From: an uncultured Coprococcus sp.
GTDB taxonomy: Bacteria > Bacillota_A > Clostridia > Lachnospirales > Lachnospiraceae
DNA: 29,267 nt
Assembly: GCA_900767685.1 (NCBI GenBank)
Contig: CAAGAB010000235.1
Span: forward strand, 1-29,267
Reading direction: 5' to 3'
The notes below the pieces were generated by a model. That model was not told the DNA's origin and searched no databases. It worked only from the letters and a program-made list of their open reading frames with translations. Every line of letters begins with the position of its first letter. Positions within the stretch are counted from its first letter, which is position 1. Shown one piece after another: positions 22,774-29,267 of the stretch. The translations under genes and the position numbers were made by a program.

Positions 22774-24120
22774 ATGAAGATCTACAGAAAAAGATATATT
22801 TCACTTGTGGTTGCTGTGGCGATTATACTTGGAATGATAGTTTCTCCTTGTGGAATTGTCTCACAGTCAGCGTCAGCTGCGACTAAGCAGACATCAGTCT
22901 CAACTAAGCAGACGTCAGCTGCGACTAGGCAGACATCAGTCTCAACTAAGCAGGCACCAGTTGCAACTGAGACAGATGCAGTTAAGCCAAAGCCGGCGAT
23001 TCCATCTCTTAAGGCTGCGCCGCAAAGCTGCTCGTCAGTGAAGCTTAAGTGGAAAAAGGCATCCGGGGTGAGATCGTATCGTATATATGTGTATGACACA
23101 GCAAAGAAAGTATACAGGGAGAAAGGACGAACTACATCAGGGGAATACCTGGTGAAGAATCTGGCGAAGCCTGGACATGTATATAAATTTGCAGTCAGAG
23201 GCTATTCTACGGTGAATGGCAGGATCATGGCCGTGACTTCTGCGACAGCAGTCAATTCAAAGACTGTCCCAAAGGCTCCAAAGATTGCAGAGCTTGGACC
23301 GAGAAGCACATCAAATATATATATAAAGTGGAGCAGCGTTACCGGCGTAGATGGCTATCAGGTGTACAGATATAACAGTTCTACAAAGAAGTGGATAAGA
23401 CTTGCGGAGACAGGAAAGCTGGAATATAAGGATACAAAAAAGACTGCTGCAACAGGGTATGTTTACAGAGTCAGGGCATATATGAAGTATGATGGTAAGA
23501 GATACTATAGTGCCTATTCTAAAAATCTGAGAACGGCTACGACACCAAAATCTCTGGTGAAGTCTGTGTACTATGAGAATCATGTTCTTGTGAAGAATGG
23601 CGATGGCAAGTATGAGCCATCATATGCAGATATTTCTTATATGTTTGTCAGAGGATACAGGCTCAAGCTTGCGAAGTCAAGTGGGGGCACAGGATATGCG
23701 ATATATTATCAGGATGTGCCGGATCGCAATAAGGCAAATGCAAAAAAAGCAAGGCTTCTGGGTTATACGAATTCGTCAGTGCTGGATCTCAGGAGAGCAT
23801 CCAGACCTGGATATGAGAGAGTTTTCTGGGTTTGTACATATTATGTATATGGAGGAAAGAGATATATAAATTCCTCCAAGATACCGGTATCATATGAAGG
23901 AAACAGATACATATATAAAGATCGAAAAGGCCGGGTTACAGGAACAGAGGAATATGAATGCAGTGCTGTCGACAAACAGCTGTCGGAAGTCAGGTATTAT
24001 ACTCCGGGTGGCAGGCTGAGGAAATACGACAGATTTCAGTATAACAAAAAAGGATTTTTATGTGTGATAAAGACATACAATGCCGCTGGAAAACTCATAA
24101 AAAGAGAACGCTGGCAGTAG
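22774..24120 (+). CDS. Secreted protein with fibronectin type III-like domains
   Basis: The protein has 448 residues. A signal peptide (basic MKIYRKRY, core 9-27, cleavage near SASA-A around 36) is followed by a Thr/Gln/Ser-rich repeat stretch (37-64) and then two FN3-like domains. One spans about 74-165 (LKAAPQSCSSVKLKWKKASG, YRIYVYD, YKFAVRGYS), the other about 173-260 (SNIYIKWSSVTGVDGYQVYRY, YVYRVRAYM). The C-terminal 190 residues are Tyr-rich with a third domain-like part and KDRKGRVTGTEEYE-type strands resembling short YD-like repeats. No anchor is seen, so it is probably released or bound to the wall noncovalently. The start follows GAAGGGAA; a TTG 16 codons upstream is in frame but less likely. 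It is an unusual insertion in a housekeeping operon, 67 bases after rel and 19 before the MBL gene. Function unknown. Confidence 0.8.
   Translation: MKIYRKRYISLVVAVAIILGMIVSPCGIVSQSASAATKQTSVSTKQTSAATRQTSVSTKQAPVATETDAVKPKPAIPSLKAAPQSCSSVKLKWKKASGVRSYRIYVYDTAKKVYREKGRTTSGEYLVKNLAKPGHVYKFAVRGYSTVNGRIMAVTSATAVNSKTVPKAPKIAELGPRSTSNIYIKWSSVTGVDGYQVYRYNSSTKKWIRLAETGKLEYKDTKKTAATGYVYRVRAYMKYDGKRYYSAYSKNLRTATTPKSLVKSVYYENHVLVKNGDGKYEPSYADISYMFVRGYRLKLAKSSGGTGYAIYYQDVPDRNKANAKKARLLGYTNSSVLDLRRASRPGYERVFWVCTYYVYGGKRYINSSKIPVSYEGNRYIYKDRKGRVTGTEEYECSAVDKQLSEVRYYTPGGRLRKYDRFQYNKKGFLCVIKTYNAAGKLIKRERWQ
22882..22965 (+). repeat. 21-bp in-frame repeats (TKQTSVS type) in the FN3 gene
   Basis: Four 21-bp units encode TKQTSVS, TKQTSAA, TRQTSVS and TKQAPVA directly after the predicted signal cleavage site. 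Units 1+2 and 3+4 also form a 42-bp higher repeat. It likely acts as a flexible linker near the new N terminus. Confidence 0.85.
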
Positions 24121-24139
24121 TTATTTGGATGGAGGAATT

Positions 24140-24793
24140 ATGGCAGAATTAAATGTTGATGCGTACGAGCTGGGGGGATTTCAGACCAATTGTTATATAG
24201 TGTCGAATCCGGAGACGAGAGAAGCAATAGTTATCGACCCGTCCTGGAATGCAAAGATGATAAAGAAAAAGCTTGATGATAAGAATCTTAAGTGTGTAGG
24301 TATATATCTGACACACGGACATATAGATCATATGGCAGCGATGGATGAACTGAAGACCTTGCTCGGAGAGAGCACAGGCGCACAGACATATGCATCTGAG
24401 GATGAGAGGGATGTCCTGGGCAATAGCAGGGTCAATCTTTCTGCTATGATGACATCCGTGTTCGAAAAGGCCGTTGAGACTTCTGTGGACAACTATCTGG
24501 CAGACGGAGATGCCATAAAGCTTCTGGATACCGAGATGAGATGCATAAGTGTTCCCGGACATACCAGGGGCGGTATGTGCTATTACTTCGAACAGGGGCA
24601 TATATTGTTCTCGGGAGACACCTTGTTTAAGTATAGTGTCGGAAGATCTGACTTCCCGACGGGAGATGAGAACGCGCTTCTTGAGAATATCAGAGAGAAG
24701 CTGTTTGTTCTGCCGGATGATACAGTGGTCTATCCGGGACATGGTGACAAGACACAGATTGGAAAAGAGAAAAAGATGAATCCATTCTTTTAG
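24140..24793 (+). CDS. MBL-fold metallohydrolase (glyoxalase II-like)
   Basis: This 217-residue metallo-beta-lactamase-fold hydrolase has the two-metal signature LTHGHIDH (His59, His61, Asp63, His64), then His141 in VPGHTRGG, Asp160 in FSGDTLF and His201 in YPGHGDKT. Such proteins hydrolyse thioesters or related bonds; the substrate of this clostridial, recJ-rel-linked group is not established. GGAGG lies four bases before ATG 24140; an in-frame ATG five codons upstream would overlap that site and is rejected. A hairpin starts at the stop codon. Confidence 0.93.
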   Translation: MAELNVDAYELGGFQTNCYIVSNPETREAIVIDPSWNAKMIKKKLDDKNLKCVGIYLTHGHIDHMAAMDELKTLLGESTGAQTYASEDERDVLGNSRVNLSAMMTSVFEKAVETSVDNYLADGDAIKLLDTEMRCISVPGHTRGGMCYYFEQGHILFSGDTLFKYSVGRSDFPTGDENALLENIREKLFVLPDDTVVYPGHGDKTQIGKEKKMNPFF

Positions 24794-24824
24794 TATAACG
24801 GGGGTGTAAAGCCTCCGTTATACT
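24792..24824 (+). terminator. Hairpin overlapping the stop of the MBL gene
   Basis: AGTATAACGGGGG (24792-24804) pairs with CCTCCGTTATACT (24812-24824), 13 bp with one G-T pair and a seven-base loop. The following sequence is A-rich, not T-rich, so termination is uncertain; it may be an RNA processing or stability element between the MBL gene and hemZ. Confidence 0.5.
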
Positions 24825-24861
24825 ATATAAAAGAAAAAGGACATGTGTGGGATTATAAAGA

Positions 24862-26550
24862 ATGATTTTACTTATTCAGAATATAGAAGATTATAACAAT
24901 GATTTCAGGGTGAGCCTTCAGGCGTTCTACGGCGGTGAGAGGATTATTGTGCCCGAAATATTTGACAAAAAACCGGAACTGAAGAATGAAGTCGATAAGA
25001 TATTCGTGGCAGACATAGATACACGTGACGCAGATTCGACCAAAGACATAGATTCAGGCAATGACGCGGATTCGGTCAGCAACGCGGATGCGGGCAAATA
25101 TACAGGTTCGAGAAAAGATGCGAATTCAGGCAAATATACAGTTTCAGATACGAGTATAGAGATCAGAATGTATGCGGCAGACCCGGAAGAAGCAGCCGGA
25201 TCGAACTTTATCGACATAATAGATGGAGTTGTAAGAGGCGCATCTGTCAGTGCGATGCCTGTGTGCAGCACCAGGGTGGATGTAGGCGGAGATGGCAGAG
25301 ATAAATCTGTTGTGCGGAATCCGTTAAAGCTGGCGATATATGAGATGCTTTCGAGGTATACTGGAAGGGTACTGCCGTGGGGATCGCTCACAGGCATCAG
25401 ACCGACTAAAATCGCGGTTGCGCAGATCGAGGATGGTGCTGACCGGCAGGCTGTGGTGGAGAATTACATCAAAGTGTATGGCACTTCCAGAGCGAAGGCA
25501 GAGCTGGCGTTTGACGTTGCGGGCAGAGAGAAAAAGATCATAGATTCTGTAGCCGAGGAGGATGAGTACTGTCTGTACATTGGAATCCCATTTTGCCCGA
25601 CAAGATGCCTGTATTGCTCATTTACATCGTATCCGATAGCTGCATATAAAGGTAAAGTAGAAGATTATCTTGATGCCTTGGAAAAAGAAATGACCTACGT
25701 TGCGAAGGCGTACAGAGGAAAGCGGCTTATATCCATATATGTGGGAGGAGGAACACCATCATCGATATCGGCTGAAAACATGGAGAGGCTCTGCAGCATG
25801 GTTGAGAGTATGTTTGATATGAGTCATGTCAGGGAATTCACTATAGAGGCAGGAAGACCTGACAGCACCACGTATGATAAGCTTCTTGTGATGAAAAAAC
25901 ATGGAGTTACCCGTATAAGCATTAACCCTCAGACCATGAATGAGCAAACTCTCAGAACCATAGGAAGAGCTCATACTCCTGAACAGACCAGACAGGCTAT
26001 GGCGATGGCGAGAAAGGCAGGATTTGACAACATCAATATGGATCTGATAGTCGGACTTCCGGGTGAGGATACAGACGCAGTGGAGAATACTCTGAGGCAG
26101 ATAAAGGAACTTTCTCCCGAGAGTCTCACGGTTCATACATTGGCGGTCAAGAGGGCGGCAAAGCTCAATATAGAGATGGACAGATACAAAGATCAGTTGA
26201 AGAATGATATAGAGAGCCAGCTGGATGCTGTGACGAGGGCAGCAGGTGAGATGGGGCTTGAGCCGTATTATCTCTATAGACAGAAGAATATGACAGGTAA
26301 TCTTGAAAATGTGGGATATTCAAAAGAAGGTCTGGAATGTCTCTATAATATACTCATCATGGAGGAGAGAACTGATATCGTGGGACTCGGCGCGGGAAGC
26401 TCATCAAAGCTTGTGGTGAGACCCGGACATGATGGCGTCACAGAGGGAATCCGCATAGACAGGATAGAGAACTGCAAGAGTGTTGATGATTATATATCGC
26501 GAATTGATGAGATGATAGCAAGGAAAAAGGCGGGATTTATATGGGAGTAG
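24862..26550 (+). CDS. hemZ: HemZ-type coproporphyrinogen dehydrogenase-like radical SAM protein
   Basis: This 562-residue radical SAM protein of the HemN/HemZ group is classed as oxygen-independent coproporphyrinogen III oxidase; HemW-like heme chaperone roles are possible for relatives. The cluster motif is YIGIPFCPTRCLYCSFTSYP with Cys245, Cys249 and Cys252. Next come YVGGGTPSS, FTIEAGRPDS and MDLIVGLPGED, typical of HemN-like folds. The N-terminal accessory region has LPWGSLTGIRPTKIA. Residues 56-97 are a low-complexity insert of seven six-residue units that interrupts this accessory region. Length exceeds the B. subtilis protein (about 500) by about this insert. The ATG at 24862 is the first start after an in-frame stop, yet no good ribosome site precedes it. 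The 3' end overlaps the next gene by 10 bases. Confidence 0.9.
   Translation: MILLIQNIEDYNNDFRVSLQAFYGGERIIVPEIFDKKPELKNEVDKIFVADIDTRDADSTKDIDSGNDADSVSNADAGKYTGSRKDANSGKYTVSDTSIEIRMYAADPEEAAGSNFIDIIDGVVRGASVSAMPVCSTRVDVGGDGRDKSVVRNPLKLAIYEMLSRYTGRVLPWGSLTGIRPTKIAVAQIEDGADRQAVVENYIKVYGTSRAKAELAFDVAGREKKIIDSVAEEDEYCLYIGIPFCPTRCLYCSFTSYPIAAYKGKVEDYLDALEKEMTYVAKAYRGKRLISIYVGGGTPSSISAENMERLCSMVESMFDMSHVREFTIEAGRPDSTTYDKLLVMKKHGVTRISINPQTMNEQTLRTIGRAHTPEQTRQAMAMARKAGFDNINMDLIVGLPGEDTDAVENTLRQIKELSPESLTVHTLAVKRAAKLNIEMDRYKDQLKNDIESQLDAVTRAAGEMGLEPYYLYRQKNMTGNLENVGYSKEGLECLYNILIMEERTDIVGLGAGSSSKLVVRPGHDGVTEGIRIDRIENCKSVDDYISRIDEMIARKKAGFIWE
25027..25152 (+). repeat. 18-bp in-frame repeats inside hemZ
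   Basis: Seven 18-bp units encode DADSTK, DIDSGN, DADSVS, NADAGK, YTGSRK, DANSGK and YTVSDT. The fifth and seventh units, and the fourth and sixth, are most alike, implying an older 36-bp duplication. The array lies outside the catalytic radical SAM core. Confidence 0.8.
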
Positions 26551-27176
26551 CAGGCTCATTAGAAGAAAATGTGACAGAAAAAAGTCCGGAGAATTGTTAT
26601 TCTATGGATATGAATGATGCGATCCGACATGGAATGTGCGTCAGTATTTTGGCATCAGAACTGGCAAAGGAGCTTGGAATGAGTGATGAATTTGTTCACA
26701 AGGTGGCTGTTGCAGGGATGCTTCACGATGTTGGAAAGCTTCAGATAAGTCCATACATTTATGGACGAAAGAGAAACACCATGAAGATAGAAGAGATGCA
26801 GTATGTCCGCCTTCATGCTAAAATGGGAGCCGATATACTGTCGAGAGAGGGGTATGATAAGGATATAGTGGATATGGTTCATTATCATCATGAGAATTAC
26901 GATGGTTCGGGATATCCCTACAGAATGCAAGGTGATGAGATCCCTGTGGGTGCCAGAATGATCAGGGTGTGTGACGTGTTCAGCGCCCTGGTGAGTGACA
27001 GACCATACCGCAAGGCATTTGATGCTGAGACGGCATTTGGGATGGTGATTGACGAGGTCAGGCACTTTGATATGAAGATATTTCTGGCATTTCAGCGCAT
27101 GATAAATACGTCGGATGTTATAGAGAAAATAGATGGAGTGCTCCATGGCAGCATACCGGGACTTGACGAAAAATGA
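26541..27176 (+). CDS. HD-GYP-type phosphohydrolase domain protein
   Basis: This 211-residue protein is made up essentially of one HD-GYP domain: His30, GMLHDVGK (His62-Asp63, Gly65-Lys66), His92, HYHHENYDGSGYP (His116, His117, Asp121, GYP at 124-126), and IPVGARMIRVCDVFSALVSDRPYR with Asp145. HD-GYP proteins bind two or three metals and usually hydrolyse cyclic di-GMP or related cyclic dinucleotides. All expected metal ligands appear, so activity is likely, though the nucleotide is not shown. There is no sensor or receiver domain, so control must come from elsewhere. Its ATG overlaps the last 10 bases of hemZ, implying translational coupling. In many Clostridia hisS occupies this slot before aspS. 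Confidence 0.88.
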   Translation: MGVAGSLEENVTEKSPENCYSMDMNDAIRHGMCVSILASELAKELGMSDEFVHKVAVAGMLHDVGKLQISPYIYGRKRNTMKIEEMQYVRLHAKMGADILSREGYDKDIVDMVHYHHENYDGSGYPYRMQGDEIPVGARMIRVCDVFSALVSDRPYRKAFDAETAFGMVIDEVRHFDMKIFLAFQRMINTSDVIEKIDGVLHGSIPGLDEK

Positions 27177-27229
27177 AAAAAGTGTATAGTGACATAAGGA
27201 AGTTTTTTTAATAGGAGGAACAGCAAAAG

Positions 27230-29062
27230 ATGGCAGAATCTATGCAGGGGCTTAAGCGAAGCCACAGATGTACAGAGGTAAGCAGCGCAAATATCGGCGA
27301 GAAGGTTACGGTGATGGGCTGGGTTGCCAAGAGTAGAAATAAAGGTGGAATCATATTCGTTGACCTTCGAGATAGAAGTGGAATTTTACAGGTTATTTTC
27401 GAGGAGGCACAGTGCGGAACAGAGTGTTTTGAAAAGGCAGGAAAGCTCCGTTCAGAGTATGTTGCTGCTATAGAGGGAACAGTGTGCAAGCGTGCCGGTG
27501 CGGTGAATGAGAATCTCGCTACAGGAGATATAGAGGTTGTTGCTACAAGCCTTCGTATCCTGTCAGAGGCGGAGACACCTCCATTCCCTATCGAGGAGAA
27601 CAGCAAGACTAAGGAAGAACTGAGACTTAAGTACAGATATCTGGATCTTAGACGTCCTGATCTTCAGAGAAATCTTATGATGAAGAGCAAGGTTGCGGGC
27701 ATTGCCAGACAGTTTATGGCAGATGAGGGATTCCTTGAGATAGAGACCCCTATGCTGACAAAGTCAACACCGGAGGGAGCCAGAGATTACCTTGTGCCTA
27801 GCCGTGTGCATCCGGGTTCATTCTACGCCCTGCCACAGTCACCACAGTTATTCAAGCAGCTCCTCATGTGTTCAGGATATGACAGATATTTCCAGATAGC
27901 CAGATGTTTCCGTGACGAGGATCTTCGTGCGGACAGACAGCCTGAGTTTACGCAGATGGATATGGAGCTTTCGTTTGTCGATGTTGAGGATGTAATAGAT
28001 GTAAATGAGCGTCTTCTTGCAAAGCTTTTCAAGGAGGTGCTTGATCTTGACATTCAGCTTCCTATCCAGAGAATGACATGGCAGGAGGCTATGGACAGAT
28101 TTGGTTCAGATAAGCCGGACCTCAGATTCGGACTTGAGCTTAAGGATGTGAGCGACATAGTTAAAGACTGCGGATTTGGCGTGTTTACAGGTGCTCTTGA
28201 AAATGGCGGTACAGTACGTGGTATCAACGCCGAAGGCCAGGGCAGCATGCCTAGAAAGAAGATAGATGCCCTTATCGAGTATGCAAAGACATACGGTGCA
28301 AAGGGACTTGCATATATAGTTATCAACGAGGATGGCAGCTACAAGTCATCATTTGCAAAGTTTATGACAGATGAACAGATGTCAGCCCTTGTAAATGCAA
28401 TGGAAGGAAAGCCGGGCGACCTTCTCCTCTTCGCAGCAGACAAGAAGAAGGTAGTATGGACAGTCCTCGGAGCACTCAGATGCCATCTGGCAGAGCTCAT
28501 GGGACTTGTTGACAAGAATGAGTTCAGATTTGTGTGGATCACAGAGTTCCCACTCCTTGAGTGGTCTGATGAGGAGAACAGATTTACAGCTATGCACCAT
28601 CCGTTCACAATGCCTATGGAGGAGGATCTTCAGTACATCGATTCTGATCCGGGCAGAGTTCGTGCAAAGGCATATGATATCGTGTTAAATGGTAATGAGA
28701 TCGGTGGTGGTTCGGTGAGAATCCATCAGGACGATGTACAGGAGAAGATGTTTGAGTGTCTTGGCTTCACGAAGGCTCAGGCGCATGAGAGATTTGGATT
28801 CCTTCTGGATGCGTTCAAGTATGGAGTACCACCTCACGCAGGACTTGCCTATGGTCTTGATCGTCTGGTCATGCTCATGGCAAAGCAGGATTCTATCCGT
28901 GACGTAATCGCATTCCCTAAGGTAAAGGATGCATCATGTCTCATGACAAATGCGCCTGACTATGTAGACGACAAGCAGCTCGCTGAGCTTGGAATCGAGG
29001 TCACACCAGAGGCTGAGGCCGAGATCGAGGCTGAGAAGAGCGCACCTGCAGACGCAGAGTAG
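27230..29062 (+). CDS. aspS: Aspartyl-tRNA synthetase
   Basis: This 610-residue class II synthetase charges tRNA(Asp) with aspartate. The N-terminal OB-fold reads VTVMGWVAKSRNKGGIIFVDLRDRSG (26-51). Motif 2 is FRDEDLRADRQPEFTQMDMELSF, and motif 3 is GLAYGLDRLVMLM. A bacterial-type GAD insertion lies between motifs 2 and 3. The usual bacterial length is about 590; the extra length is an acidic tail (EAEAEIEAEKSAPADAE). At the loop position where P. aeruginosa AspRS has His31, linked to charging tRNA(Asn) too, this protein has Lys, so I cannot say whether it is discriminating. AGGAGG precedes the ATG. It is the last gene of the recJ-aspS run and is followed by a strong terminator. Confidence 0.97.
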   Translation: MAESMQGLKRSHRCTEVSSANIGEKVTVMGWVAKSRNKGGIIFVDLRDRSGILQVIFEEAQCGTECFEKAGKLRSEYVAAIEGTVCKRAGAVNENLATGDIEVVATSLRILSEAETPPFPIEENSKTKEELRLKYRYLDLRRPDLQRNLMMKSKVAGIARQFMADEGFLEIETPMLTKSTPEGARDYLVPSRVHPGSFYALPQSPQLFKQLLMCSGYDRYFQIARCFRDEDLRADRQPEFTQMDMELSFVDVEDVIDVNERLLAKLFKEVLDLDIQLPIQRMTWQEAMDRFGSDKPDLRFGLELKDVSDIVKDCGFGVFTGALENGGTVRGINAEGQGSMPRKKIDALIEYAKTYGAKGLAYIVINEDGSYKSSFAKFMTDEQMSALVNAMEGKPGDLLLFAADKKKVVWTVLGALRCHLAELMGLVDKNEFRFVWITEFPLLEWSDEENRFTAMHHPFTMPMEEDLQYIDSDPGRVRAKAYDIVLNGNEIGGGSVRIHQDDVQEKMFECLGFTKAQAHERFGFLLDAFKYGVPPHAGLAYGLDRLVMLMAKQDSIRDVIAFPKVKDASCLMTNAPDYVDDKQLAELGIEVTPEAEAEIEAEKSAPADAE

Positions 29063-29102
29063 AATGACAGAATAATATACAGAAGGACGAGCTTCTGATA
29101 CG

Positions 29103-29140
29103 GAGGCGGGATATCAAACAGGATATCCCGCCTCTTTTTT
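29103..29140 (+). terminator. Strong intrinsic terminator after aspS
   Basis: GAGGCGGGATATC (29103-29115) pairs exactly with GATATCCCGCCTC (29122-29134), 13 bp with a six-base loop, followed by six T residues (29135-29140). It ends the long plus-strand gene run. Confidence 0.95.
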
Positions 29141-29192
29141 GCGTTTACAGACATAAAGAGCAAATGGGGTACATATACTATACCAAAGTGTG

Positions 29193-29226
29193 TTAAGTGG
29201 CTTAAAATGACAGCCAGACACCTTAA
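29193..29226 (+). other. Imperfect inverted repeat before the last gene
   Basis: TTAAGTGGCT (29193-29202) can pair with AGCCA (29212-29216) and CTTAA (29222-29226) with a five-base bulge and a nine-base loop. It lies about 10 bases upstream of the next ribosome site and may be a leader structure or an operator. Evidence is only the symmetry. Confidence 0.3.
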
Positions 29227-29249
29227 AAAGCAAATGGCGGAGGTGATAC

Positions 29250-29267
29250 ATGTGGAAAATGAAAAAG
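29250..29267 (+). CDS. Start of a further gene (3' partial, MWKMKK...)
   Basis: A near-perfect ribosome site, GGAGGTGAT (29239-29247), is followed by ATG at 29250 and six codons reading MWKMKK before the window ends. A basic N terminus like this often begins a signal peptide or membrane protein, but nothing more can be said. The bases TGTGGAAAATGA(G/A)AAAG also occur upstream of the FN3 gene start near 22727, which may be chance. Confidence 0.6.

Overview
The window looks like chromosomal DNA of a Gram-positive anaerobic Clostridia, most likely a Lachnospiraceae (Coprococcus/Butyrivibrio-like). This is inferred from strong AGGAGG-type ribosome binding sites, a SCIFF ranthipeptide with its radical SAM maturase, a fused SecDF, HemZ and a bifunctional Rel enzyme. 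Gene order also follows the usual clostridial cluster (TIGR04086-type membrane protein, scfA, scfB, secDF ... recJ, apt, rel, MBL, hemZ ... aspS). No tRNA, rRNA, insertion sequence, phage gene or CRISPR array was seen.

Region 1 (1-10448, + strand) is an accessory signalling and surface locus that reads as one tight operon: the C-terminal part of a repeat-rich FHA protein, a PP2C phosphatase, a transmembrane Ser/Thr kinase with a helical-repeat exterior, a single-pass membrane protein with nine perfect 12-residue repeats centred on ATDVL, a 1626-residue cell-surface protein built of Ig-like modules, and a HAD phosphatase. Kinase, phosphatase, phosphothreonine reader (FHA) and an array of candidate phosphothreonine sites lie side by side. 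This is the best candidate for an undescribed system in the window.

Region 2 (10449-16083, + strand) holds an A-rich spacer, a small TIGR04086-like membrane protein, the 49-residue six-cysteine SCIFF precursor (easily missed by gene finders) under its own extended -10 promoter, a hairpin, the SCIFF maturase, SecDF, and a second HAD phosphatase preceded by 15-bp tandem repeats. A bidirectional terminator closes it.

Region 3 (16125-17696) is a minus-strand lactaldehyde reductase (fucO-like) divergent from recJ, with promoters on both strands and two phased direct repeats between them.

Region 4 (17697-29267, + strand) is a housekeeping run: recJ, apt, rel (with an N-terminal extension), a secreted FN3-like protein, an MBL-fold hydrolase, hemZ (with a low-complexity insert), an HD-GYP-type protein overlapping hemZ, and aspS, ended by a strong terminator. 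The last 18 bases start another gene.

A recurring trait is short in-frame tandem repeats in several genes (FHA, ATDVL protein, FN3 protein, hemZ) and in one leader. All functional statements come from motif reading only; no database search was run.
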